From NCBI GenBank assembly GCA_025765595.1, contig JAIVFH010000489.1, forward strand, positions 1 to 17,572: 17,572 bases of DNA, given 5' to 3'. The notes under the pieces are model-generated. The model worked only from the letters and a program-made list of their open reading frames with translations. It was not told the origin of the DNA and did not search any database. Below, in pieces: positions 1 through 9,447 of the stretch. Each line of letters begins with the position of its first letter. Positions within the stretch are counted from its first letter, which is position 1. Origin of the DNA: Obelidium mucronatum. Lineage: Eukaryota; Chytridiomycota; Chytridiomycetes; Chytridiales; Chytriomycetaceae. A program made the translations under genes and the position numbers.

Positions 1-292
1 AACTTTTGTTGAATCTTTTTAGACACAGAGATGGAGGGCAAGAACGACTAGTAGAGAATTGTCCATATTCTCGCGTAGATTAAGAAACAGGTTGAACAAC
101 TCTTTAAGTTTTTAGCTATGCGAAATCAATCGAACAGAGAGAAAAATGAATTCGAGTAAATACTAATTATTCCACAGCTCCTTTCATCCCGAAAAGGGCC
201 TGTGTTCTATAAGTCCTTCTTTCCTCTACTAAGGCATTCTGGTGAGTGCTAGGTTGCCTGAATTATTTAAGCTCACTTTTTTTTTTATTCTT
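1..292 (+). other. Left-edge segment, possible 3' end of a plus-strand gene
   Basis: No recognisable protein. On the plus strand there is an acceptor-like TTTTTAG at 16-22, an open stretch to 90, a possible donor GTTGAA at 91, and a convincing branch site plus acceptor (TACTAAT then TTCCACAG) ending at 177. Joining 23-90 to 178 onward keeps a frame open to a TAA at 230-232, so this could be the last exons of a gene converging on the TRAPPC2L-like gene. The translated residues match no family I know, so this is only a possibility. The remainder is the 3' flank of the minus-strand gene. Confidence 0.2.
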
Positions 293-884
293 TCAACCGA
301 GCACCATAGTGTCAATCGCAGTATGAAATCTCTTGCTGGTAATTTTAGGCAATGATTCAAGCTCATAAAACGGGTTATTAACCAAGCAATGTATTGGTTA
401 TGAATTCGTCGAAACAGCTGACAGAATGAGGTCCAAGTTCAGAATTAGAAAAACACTATATATATTGCGTGAAATAAAAAGAATAACTCACGTTTTTCAT
501 TTCAATATCCTTGATCGACGAATCAGTCATGCTGATGACAATGACGAATTTGATTTTGGTGTTGGTCATGAATCCATATCTAACAATATATATTGTAATA
601 TGAGTAGCTATTCGGGGATATGGCTAGCATTTCTTAGCATACACGGCAAGATCTTCCAAGCAATATAAAAGTCCGAGGTATAAATCCATATTCTTCGATC
701 CTGGAGCCACTGTTTTTTGTGAAATATCAGCACTTTTTTTCCCGCGAGAGCGAACATTGTAGCGAAAATGCAGTCGTGGCAGTATGTAAATAGAGCTGCG
801 TTACTGTTTGTACCTCTTTCCTCGATTATATCACAGGCCGTGTGGCTGCATTGGACAGACATATCAGTTACAGCTCGATGAATA

Positions 885-928
<44 letters not shown>

Positions 929-1139
929 CGTCGCCGACTTACCAGCAGTAGTGAAATTTAAGTTCCTGGTGGCGGGTACTGAAGGGTCGAATAAACAGTG
1001 GATTGTTCTGGCCGATTATCTGCTTAAGCGCATCATCATGGTCCAGCTCGCCGCTTACATTCTTTCCTATCACAGCAACACACATTACGCTGAAAGACGA
1101 CGGCGGCTTTTGGTTCTCGAAAGTTGCGCCAGAATCCAT
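293..1139 (-). CDS. TRAPPC2L: TRAPP complex subunit 2-like protein (TRAPPC2L-like), six exons, one frame break
   Basis: A longin/sedlin-fold subunit of the TRAPP vesicle-tethering and Rab-activating complex, acting at ER-Golgi and Golgi membranes. Exons on the minus strand are 1139-1059, 1007-943, 845-814, 709-643, 579-492 and 417-293; all introns are GT-AG (51, 97, 104, 63 and 74 nt). Joined, they give about 152 residues, near the family size of about 140. Visible family landmarks in order are MCVAVIGKNNNPLFIR, ELKFHY, an HTACDIIEER segment in place of the usual HTSLDVVDEK, LYLGLLY, VYGFMTNTKIKFVIV, LFRRIHNQYIA and a C-terminal NPFYELESLP. Homologues often begin near the second Met (MCVAVIG); the upstream ATG adds about 17 residues. 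In the last exon the frame changes near 381-390, between IHNQYIA and NNPFYEL, as if one base were missing. Intron 2 holds a 41-nt homopolymer. Family recognition rests on remembered consensus. Confidence 0.85.
886..926. repeat. 41-nt poly-C tract (poly-G on the TRAPPC2L coding strand)
   Basis: An uninterrupted run of C from 886 to 926. It lies inside the second intron (846-942) of the TRAPPC2L-like gene, so the transcript would carry a run of 41 G shortly after the 5' splice site. Its exact length in the assembly may be unreliable. Confidence 0.97.
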
Positions 1140-1210
1140 CGCTCCTCTGTTTTGTGTTTATAATTTATTATTCTTTTATTTTTTTTTTTTCAAGACAGTT
1201 TCAAAAAATT
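1140..1210. promoter_or_regulatory. 71-bp divergent spacer, presumed bidirectional promoter
   Basis: This is the whole distance between the ATG of the TRAPPC2L-like gene (minus) and the proposed ATG of DIM1 (plus). It is AT-rich, with a TATAATTTATTATT stretch near 1159-1172 and a T-rich run near 1179-1190. Both 5' UTRs and core promoters must overlap here or extend into the neighbouring gene. No specific transcription-factor site is claimed. Confidence 0.5.
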
Positions 1211-2686
<1,476 letters not shown>

Positions 2687-3478
2687 GCTTATCAAATAAA
2701 GCGGGGGGGTTTTTTTTTTGGCTCACAGAATATGGAAGGCTTCCGGTCCTACTTCTTCTCTGGCTCTTCGCGTTCTTTTTCGCCCTCAAAGGCGCGACCC
2801 AGAGACTATCCGCAAACTCTCACATGATCATCTTCTCAAAATTCGACTTTATTGAACGTGTTTTGAAAGCACGGCAAATCCTAATCTTCTTTCTACCCGC
2901 CATAAATCTTTTGGGTCAAGTCAATTGGGTACCAAATTAGCGCATTTGTGCTTTATTTTGGGAGCAATGAGTGTGAATGAGTCGTGGAATGGCATTTATT
3001 ATTTTGTTGAAGGGCAACTGTAAGCAACGATTCTGTATGGTGAAGTCCGACTGCCCAGGCAAGGAATATCTGACGGCGTAAAAGGTGAAAGATGTGCCCT
3101 TTGGTTGTGAAAACGCGTCCGAGTCTTGGTATAATGTTCCAGCTGCATGGGATTGAAGAAAGAGAAGGTGATGATGTATGAAGCTGACCTGTTGGGGATT
3201 TCCATTGCTGCTATTTGCGGGTAACAGGGGACTCAAGAATTGAACACAATTCAATATGACTTATGTACGACCCTGCTGTTTAAATGAGACATATCGTAAT
3301 GTACCGGCAAAATCTATGCCCCAATCGCTTTTTCTCATTATTTGCCCCATCCCAACCATTTGCAGAAAACTTTCAGCCAGTGAAGTCACTAATTGAATGC
3401 TTGAAGGTCAAGAAATTCGCGTGTTATTGAGCCCTACCCAGTTACCTCCATATTTATGACAGAATTTTTATAGAGCCA
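2687..3478. other. Intergenic region, no recognisable gene
   Basis: Follows DIM1 and ends at tRNA-Asn. It begins with the AATAAA at 2695 and a G7T10 homopolymer block (2703-2719). A minus-strand open stretch of about 105 codons (2937-3254) has no ATG at its 5' end and no family I recognise; a plus-strand open stretch (2683-2940) overlaps the DIM1 stop and looks like chance. I see no splice-joined protein here. A lineage-specific gene cannot be excluded. Confidence 0.5.
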
Positions 3479-3552
3479 GCTCGGTTGGCTCAGCTGGTAG
3501 TAGCGTGGGGCTGTTAACCTCAAGGTCACTGGTTCGATCCCAGTATCGAGCG
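3479..3552 (+). tRNA. tRNA-Asn(GTT)
   Basis: A full cloverleaf can be drawn. Acceptor stem GCTCGGT pairs with ATCGAGC (one G-T wobble). The D arm contains GCTCAGCTGGTAG. The anticodon loop CTGTTAA carries GTT, closed by TGGGG/CCTCA. The T arm is ACTGG-TTCGATC-CCAGT, followed by a G discriminator. No intron. The D-arm and T-arm box elements serve as the internal Pol III promoter, and a TTTT run lies about 15 nt downstream. Confidence 0.96.
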
Positions 3553-3898
3553 CGTAAACGTTTGCTTTTGGTTGGGTGTTAGAGGAAGGTGGTGGGATCT
3601 GTTGGGGGAACTTTTACAGTGACATTGTGGTTTTTAACATTGAGATTACCGACCAGGAAACACAGCGTAAACCAATCGTCAAACTTAAAAAAAACCCAAG
3701 TACACCAGCCCTGTTCGGGTTCCACTGCGTCTTGCGTAATTTTTTAGTGTACGAATGTATACAGTGAACTCTACAATGTATCTGGCCTTCGACTTCGACT
3801 TCAAGTTGGACTCCGCAAATTGAAACCATCTTGCAAGAATGTTGCGAACATTGCATTTGTGATTGGGAAGTACTATATGGAATATTTCAAAAAGAAAG
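3553..3898. other. Spacer between two convergent tRNA genes, nothing recognised
   Basis: 346 bp between tRNA-Asn (plus) and tRNA-Glu (minus). Short open frames exist on both strands but show no family resemblance or plausible exon structure. T runs close to each tRNA 3' end are consistent with Pol III termination; on the minus strand CTTTTTG follows tRNA-Glu directly. Confidence 0.5.
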
Positions 3899-3970
3899 CT
3901 CCGATACGGGGAATCGAACCCCGGCCACCGCCGTGAAAGGGCGGGATCCTAACCATTGGACCATATCGGA
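3899..3970 (-). tRNA. tRNA-Glu(TTC)
   Basis: On the minus strand the acceptor stem TCCGATA pairs perfectly with TATCGGA. The D arm is TGGTCCAATGGTTAGGA. The anticodon loop CTTTCAC carries TTC, closed by CCGCC/GGCGG. The T arm is CCGGGGTTCGATTCCCCG, with a G discriminator. It resembles other fungal tRNA-Glu genes closely. No intron. A T5 run just downstream on the minus strand is a plausible Pol III terminator. Confidence 0.96.
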
Positions 3971-4431
3971 TATGTTGTCCGGTATCATATATTAAATTAG
4001 ATAGTCTAAGTACAGAAATTTCAGAAATATGAGGCCGTACAGCAAAAGGGGATCTGGCAATTATCTTGACGTGTCTGGACGTTGCCTTCAGTCTCGCTCT
4101 CGCTATATTCCATACCAGTAAACACCTGTAAACACACTTGTGTGTGTTGGCTTGTTGTTTAGACGAAAATTTTAGACGAAAAGGGATATCAAATCTTTGA
4201 CTGGACGACTTTCTAGACGACATTTTTGTGGAAAGCTCTGTCCATCATTCAAGTTGTTTTGCTCAAGATACATTCATATAGTCTCAAAATTGCCCACATA
4301 AACACTGCTCTGACCAAGCGGCAGCGTCCTTCAACAAATAAATTGAAATATTTCTGTAAGACGTTTTTATTTCAGTATAACAAAAAAAAAAATGAGATCC
4401 TTCAAACTTTGAATTAATTAATACAGGTCTT
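3971..4431. other. Intergenic region, no recognisable gene
   Basis: 461 bp between the 5' end of tRNA-Glu (minus) and the 3' end of the DUF4188-type gene (minus). Its right part should include that gene's 3' UTR and the left part the tRNA-Glu upstream flank. Open frames are short and resemble no known protein. An A11 run lies near 4381-4392. Confidence 0.5.
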
Positions 4432-4745
4432 TTAGTATGAGGCAGCTTCTTCTCTCCAACTGGCAGGGACATTGTTTTCACCCTCAGGTCGGCCCAGACG
4501 TTGCATCATTGACACATGCGATTTAGAAATTGGTTCGAGCTCTGTAGCTCTTCCAAGACCAATTGGAGGCATATTGACGTAAATGGCCTGAAAGAAAACA
4601 AAAAATTAGTGGTGTTTGTAAGTTGTCGAAAGTTTTTCTTTTTTTTTTTACCTCGTATTCTCCATTGCGAACAATGAATGTCTCGTGCCAGATCCCAAGG
4701 TCGGGGTTCTTTCGTGTAATCTACAAAAGGAAACGCGGGTAAGCG

Positions 4746-4782
<37 letters not shown>

Positions 4783-5321
4783 CACTCAACAGTCATAGTC
4801 TTTTTCCACGGAGAATAATGAGCACTCATTTTCGAAACAGACCAATCATGCAAATGCTCCGCGCTTCTCCAAAACTGAACCTGAAGCGTCGAAGAACCCG
4901 TCGCAGGATCAGCACCCCAATAATTCTCAACGCCCAAAAACCCTGATTCCTCGGGATCAGAAGCTTCCAACTCCTTCACCATCTCCGACATTGCTTCCCC
5001 CATTTCCTTGAAATCATTGCTCAAGGTGGGGCTGTTGTACCGTGCACCAATCAGAAACACGACGAAATCTCCGTCGATTTTGGCAGTGTGGCGGCCTTTG
5101 CGAACGTGGTCTTGCCGTTTGTGTGGAATTACTTTGGTGCTTTGCAGAATCAGCTTCCCGACGGGATACGCCATGATGGCAATCCCGAGGAGTAAACCAA
5201 CTTTCCGTGGGAACAATGACGCAGCAATGAGGGAGAGTCCAGAACAGATTTGAACGATGGGGGTGTGTAAGAGGAAGAAGGAGGTTCCTTCGGCGGAGTT
5301 GTTTCTTGGCGGGACTTTCAT
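4432..5321 (-). CDS. DUF4188 / monooxygenase af470-like membrane protein
   Basis: Three minus-strand exons, 5321-4791, 4720-4652 and 4587-4432, join in frame to 251 aa. Introns are 70 nt (donor GTTGAG) and 64 nt. The N-terminus is hydrophobic from about residue 15 to 60 (IVQICSGLSLIAASLF and VGLLLGIAIMAYPVGKLIL), suggesting one or two membrane segments. The rest matches the DUF4188 (af470-like monooxygenase) family as I remember it: FVVFLIGAR, LGVENYWG, LQVQFWRSAEHLHDW, LGIWHETFIV, YEAIYVNMPPIGLG. The family belongs to the ABM-like dimeric ferredoxin-like fold and some members act in secondary metabolism, but a reaction cannot be assigned here. The second exon was fixed by conservation: only splicing from ACT directly to ATT ACA CGA restores the conserved segment. 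Intron 1 contains a 36-nt A tract on the plus strand. Shares a 431-bp divergent spacer with APS kinase. Confidence 0.85.
4746..4781. repeat. A36 tract (T36 on the coding strand) in an intron
   Basis: An uninterrupted run of 36 A on the plus strand in intron 1 (4721-4790) of the DUF4188-type gene. On that gene's strand it is T36 filling the middle of a 70-nt intron. Confidence 0.95.
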
Positions 5322-5752
5322 TTGGTTTTTTTTTTTGGAAGGGAGGAGGAGATTTCCTGCTTTTTTTATTGTCTGGCGCTGGACAGCGCTTTTTGATGGT
5401 CATTACTCATTCGAAATTACAAATGCTCCCACGTTCTTTGACGACAAATTCCAGACAAATTCTCAGCCATTATAAAAAAGATACTGGATACAGACCATGA
5501 TGTAAGTCTTACAGGAACGGTCCACTTCTCTATCTCTCTATCCATAAAAAAAAAGAAAAGAAAGCAACCCAACATTTTATTAATTACATACCGACCAATC
5601 AAAGGTCCGGCTATAGATAAGCATATTCCCGATGCTTTATTCCTAATCTCAGCGAATACCACCCTTAACATCGTGGCAAATGACGCCATCATAAAATACA
5701 AAGTCTTTCAAAAAAAAAAATCAAGTTTCAGAATTCAACCAAAGAAAAAAAA
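5322..5752. promoter_or_regulatory. Divergent promoter region between the DUF4188-type gene and APS kinase
   Basis: 431 bp between two divergent start codons, so it should hold both promoters. It is AT-rich near the APS kinase side, with A-rich runs at 5547-5566 and just before the ATG (5741-5753). I see no recognisable regulator site. Open frames within it resemble nothing known. Confidence 0.45.
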
Positions 5753-6642
5753 ATGACTGCAACCGTCAAAGCAACCACCAACGTCGAAAAGTCCACCAAC
5801 ATTGCCTGGCACGATGGAGCATTCACTCGTGCCGAACGAGAAGAGAACTTGGGTCGTAAAGGACTCACCCTCTGGTTCACTGGGTAAATATTGGTTGCAA
5901 AAAAACACACACTTTGCGAAACATTCCTCATGAAAACACAAAAAAAAAAAAAAGACTCTCTGCCTCTGGAAAGTCAACTCTCGCATCAGCCCTCGAACAA
6001 CACTTGGTCTCTCAAGGGATCAACGCTTACCGCTTGGACGGTGACAACATTCGTTTCGGATTGAACAAGAACCTTGGTTTCAGTGACGCTGATCGTACTG
6101 AAAACATTCGAAGAATCGGAGAAGTTGCAAAGCTGTTTGCCGATTCAACTACCATTGTGAGTTTTTATCTTTGTTATGTTGTCTGTCTCTTTTCTTTTAT
6201 CGATTGCGTGATTTTGCCAAAATATCTGAAACCTTACACCTCCCCTTACTCCCCTCCTCTTTTTTGATAGGCTATTACATCCTTCATTTCTCCTTTCCGA
6301 GCCGACAGAGACGGCGCCCGAAAGCTCCACGACGACGCCGGAATCCCATTCATTGAAGTATACGCGGACGTTCCCATAGAAGTTGCTGAACAACGTGATC
6401 CCAAGGGACTCTACAAGAAGGCCAGGGAAGGAATCATCAAGGACTTTACTGGAATTTCTTCTCCCTATGAAGCTCCTGAGAAGGCTGAGATTCACATTCG
6501 CACGGATTTGGTGTCGATTGAGGATGGTGTGAGATTGATTGTTGCTTATTTGGAGGAGCGTGGGTTGTTGCAAACGAAGGCGGCTGCTGGCACAAAGAGA
6601 GCTGCCACTGGGGAGGCTGATGAACCAGCCAAGAAGAAGTGA
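5753..6642 (+). CDS. MET14: Adenylyl-sulfate (APS) kinase
   Basis: Phosphorylates APS to PAPS in sulfate assimilation. Exons 5753-5883, 5955-6156 and 6271-6642 join in frame to 234 aa; a typical fungal APS kinase is about 200-210. Landmarks in order: [13 protein letters not shown]-loop at about 41-52, split by intron 1; [81 protein letters not shown]; the [20 protein letters not shown] lid region. A stand-alone kinase, not fused to ATP sulfurylase in this window. Beyond the usual end there is a tail of about 25 residues ending [15 protein letters not shown], which fits a bipartite nuclear-localisation pattern. Intron 1 ends in A14 directly before the acceptor G; intron 2 has a conventional pyrimidine-rich end. 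Confidence 0.96.
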
Positions 6643-6856
6643 GAAATAAATAATAATTATGGGATAACGGCATGAAAGAAAAAAAAGTATACTCTTCTTT
6701 TCTTTTATTCAATAAGATACTGTAAAAAAACAAGAAACAAAAACAACACACACACACACGCTTAACAACATTACAAACAAATACGTTTCCCAATACGCTT
6801 CCAAAATCAAAGCATTCTTTTTCTCTAATTATAGAACGCTACCAAAATTTTCGAAA
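6643..6856. other. Convergent 3' spacer with a short CA repeat
   Basis: 214 bp between the stops of APS kinase (plus) and the AGC kinase (minus). It includes an AATAAATAATAAT stretch right after the APS kinase stop (candidate poly(A) signals) and a short (CA)n microsatellite near 6746-6760. Both 3' UTRs must share this space. Confidence 0.6.
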
Positions 6857-9297
6857 TCACCGCTGGGACTGGTCGGCATCCCACGCATTCAACGTGATAC
6901 TTTCAAAAGCTTCAAACGGATTGACAACCCCCTTCCCTGCTCGTCCCTTCCCACCGCTACCAGGAACAGCCGACAGAGCGCCCAACTCGGCCGAAAATGG
7001 CCTCCGCAAACCCTTCATCACTTCATCCCGTTCAAAATCAAAGCTTGGACCTCCCGCCAAATCTTTACCCCCAATGTTTCTAAAGTTTTTCACACTCTCC
7101 CCTAGATCCGCGTATTGTGTGGGAATAATGGGTGGCTTCATGTTCCGCAGAAGCGCCCAATTCAAGTCCTTGAAAAAGGGATGGATTTTCACTTCCGACG
7201 CTCCTGCTTTGCTGCCAAGACGTTTTGTATCGTCCTTGTGGAGAAGCCGTGAAATGATTGATTTACAGTTTTTGCTGACTTCTTGGGGTTGTAGTTTGGG
7301 TTTTGAAGATGTCGAGGCGGCAGCGATTGGACTTGAGGGTGCTACAGGTGCCGAATTTGAAAACATTCGGTGCTGTTCTGGAGCGGGGAAGACGATTTCA
7401 TTGTGGATGACGTTGTAGAAGGTTGCGTTTCGGTTGGCGCCCTTGAATGGTGTAGTGCCATACTTGAGGAGGAATTGACAAGGATGTTAGGAAATCAACG
7501 GACAAACTCTAAGGATACTCACAAGCATCTCAAAAATAAGAATTCCCAAAGTCCAAAAGTCTACGGCCATGGTGTGCCCATTGCCTCGAATGACTTCAGG
7601 GGCAATATATTCTTCTGTTCCGACAAACGAGTTTGTCCGTAAATCAATAGTACAAGCTCGAGTGTCCACAACGAAATTATTGTCCTTGTTTCCATTATTG
7701 AATCCGAATTGGTTGTTGCTGACGGTGGAAGACTTTACAAAGGATGGAGCATTGGGTGTTTTCGAGGGTTTTGAGAGATCAAAGTCTGTCAACATGATGT
7801 GTCCACTTTGGTGCAGGAGAATGTCTTGATCAAATTGAGTTAGTACTTGCTTTTTTTTTTTTGGAAAGATGTGTGTACTGAACATACTTTCGGGTTTCAA
7901 GTCTCTGTAAATGAATCCCATCAAGTGCAAGTATTCTAATGCAGCAACGACTTCGGCGGCGTAGAATCTCGCTTCTGTTTCCAAGAGGCATTTTCCAGGA
8001 CGCATTTGCAGAGTTCTAGTTTGATGTGTTATTTCGCCGAACGACGGAATGTAGGTAAAGAGGCAAAAGAAAAATGAATGAATTCATCGCCTTCGGCGAT
8101 TTCCGCTTATGGTGGACAAGTTTAACAAGAAAGAAGAAGAAATCCATCGCCTACGGCGATTAGTGCGATCGCTTTCGGCGATTTGTTCCCTTACCTAAAG
8201 AACTCTCCTCCCGAACAATACTCCATAACAAAGTACAAATAATCTTCAGATTGAAAAGAATGATACAGAGTAACAATAAAAGGATGGTTGGCAGTAACCA
8301 AAATCTCTTGTTCGGCCAAAACGCGTTTAACCTTGTTTCGTTTCAGCATTTCCTTCTTTTCAAGAACCTTCATGGCATAAAACTTTTGAGTCTTCTTGTG
8401 TCTCTGTTGTTGTTTGTGTTTGTTTTGATATTAATTTGTGAGGTAAATTGGTAAGCAACACAAAAAATTTCCATTCAATTTGGAATAAGGGAAAGGAGGG
8501 AGATTTGACGGACGGGAAAGATTTCCAACGATGAATAGCAGCTTGCTCAAGATAGAATAGACCAAACGAGCGTTTGGTAGTGTGAATTGAATCGCAATTT
8601 AAGGGTCGATGAACCATGTGGATACTTTTGATCGCCACCGCATTCGCAATGAAACAGCTACACCACCACCGATTTCAAGAAAGACAAGAGAAACAAAAGA
8701 AGCAACAAAAAGAAACAGAAACAGCAAAAAGAAATAGAAAAGAGACATTGAAACACTCACGACGAGAAAGACACGGCCAACATCGCCCTTCCCAATCATC
8801 TTGATCTTCTGGAAGTGGCTTGGCTGGACCTCGACGTCGCGCGCGCGCAGATGCGAGGCGGAGAAGGTGCGGCGGATGTTTGCGGGTGCGGCGGGGCTTG
8901 GGTGCGGGTCGACGTCGAGCCACGGCTTTGCGGGGGCGGCAGCGAGCGGGGCGGCGGACAGCGGCGGCAGCGGCTGGTGGGCTTGCGAGAAGTCGGAGAT
9001 GGACGCGGACGGCGCAATCGCGAGCTTGCGCGTCGACAGCGCGCGCCGCAGCTTGGCGGACACGGACGGCGTCGGCGTCGGCGTCGGCGCGCCGCCGGGC
9101 TTCTTCAGCGCCAGCGACGACACAAACCGCGCGAACGGACTCTTGGCGGCGGCGGCGTCGGCGCTGCTCTTTCCCGGCGACTGCGTCGGCGACGGCGCCT
9201 GCGTCTGCGGCGGCGAATGCGGCTGCGAATGCGCCGATCCCGTTGCCGACGCTGTGCCAGACGCCGATGTGTTGCGGATCGGCGGCGACTGCTCCAT
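6857..9297 (-). CDS. AGC serine/threonine kinase, flippase-kinase type (Fpk1/Kin82/NRC-2 family)
   Basis: Exons 9297-8761, 8403-8195, 8015-7888, 7824-7523 and 7462-6857 join in frame to 593 aa; introns are 357, 179, 63 and 60 nt. The first ~160 residues are a Ser/Pro/Ala-rich, probably disordered region. Kinase domain: MIGKGDVG glycine loop (about 169-176), AMK lysine at about 191, EYCSGGEFF hinge, YRDLKPEN catalytic loop with Asp near 287, DFD rather than DFG near 305-307, a long insert before the T-loop, then [28 protein letters not shown], and [16 protein letters not shown]-terminal extension has [14 protein letters not shown] and an FEAF motif resembling the PDK1-docking FxxF. DFD, the activation insert and these sequences are hallmarks of the fungal relatives of AGC-VIII kinases. 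In yeast these phosphorylate plasma-membrane lipid flippases; that role is inferred here. Start is the first ATG in frame. Confidence 0.94.
8086..8182. repeat. Three copies of a 15-nt palindromic hairpin in a kinase intron
   Basis: Copies at 8086-8100 (ATCGCCTTCGGCGAT), 8146-8160 (ATCGCCTACGGCGAT) and 8168-8182 (ATCGCTTTCGGCGAT). Each has 6-nt arms ATCGCC/GGCGAT around a 3-nt loop; the third has one arm change still allowing a G-U pair in RNA. All lie in the 179-nt second intron (8016-8194) of the AGC kinase. Copy starts are 60 and 22 nt apart. Confidence 0.9.
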
Positions 9298-9447
9298 TTC
9301 GAGAAGAGAACTTGGAGGCAGACACAAATCGAAAATCTGAAAAATCAATATCAAAAATGCTTGTTTTCCACTTTGCTTTCTACCAATCCAATTTCTATAT
9401 AATATGTCTAATAAAACTAAAAAATTAAATGATACCCCGTAGTCTTC

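Noticed and set aside
426..668. Plus-strand open frame of 80 codons
   Set aside because: It lies antisense to exons 3 to 5 of the TRAPPC2L-like gene, whose conserved segments explain the region.
608..862. Minus-strand open frame of 84 codons
   Set aside because: It is a read-through of a TRAPPC2L exon and introns in the wrong frame; the LYLGLLY frame spliced to its neighbours is the coding one.
2937..3254. Minus-strand open frame of about 105 codons
   Set aside because: It opens without an ATG after a stop, has no recognised motif, and no splice partner was found. It could still be a fragment of an unknown gene.
3873..4223. Minus-strand open frame of 116 codons
   Set aside because: It runs straight through tRNA-Glu and is a chance frame.
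8165..8172. GCGATCGC as a cyanobacterial HIP1 site
   Set aside because: A single copy formed by chance next to the third hairpin; the window is eukaryotic.
8086..8182. CRISPR-like array
   Set aside because: Only three short palindromes with unequal spacing in a eukaryotic intron; no spacers of constant length and no cas genes.
8801..9428. Several long plus-strand open frames rich in Arg, Ala or Gly
   Set aside because: They are antisense shadows of the GC-rich first exon of the AGC kinase; GC-rich DNA has few stops in any frame.
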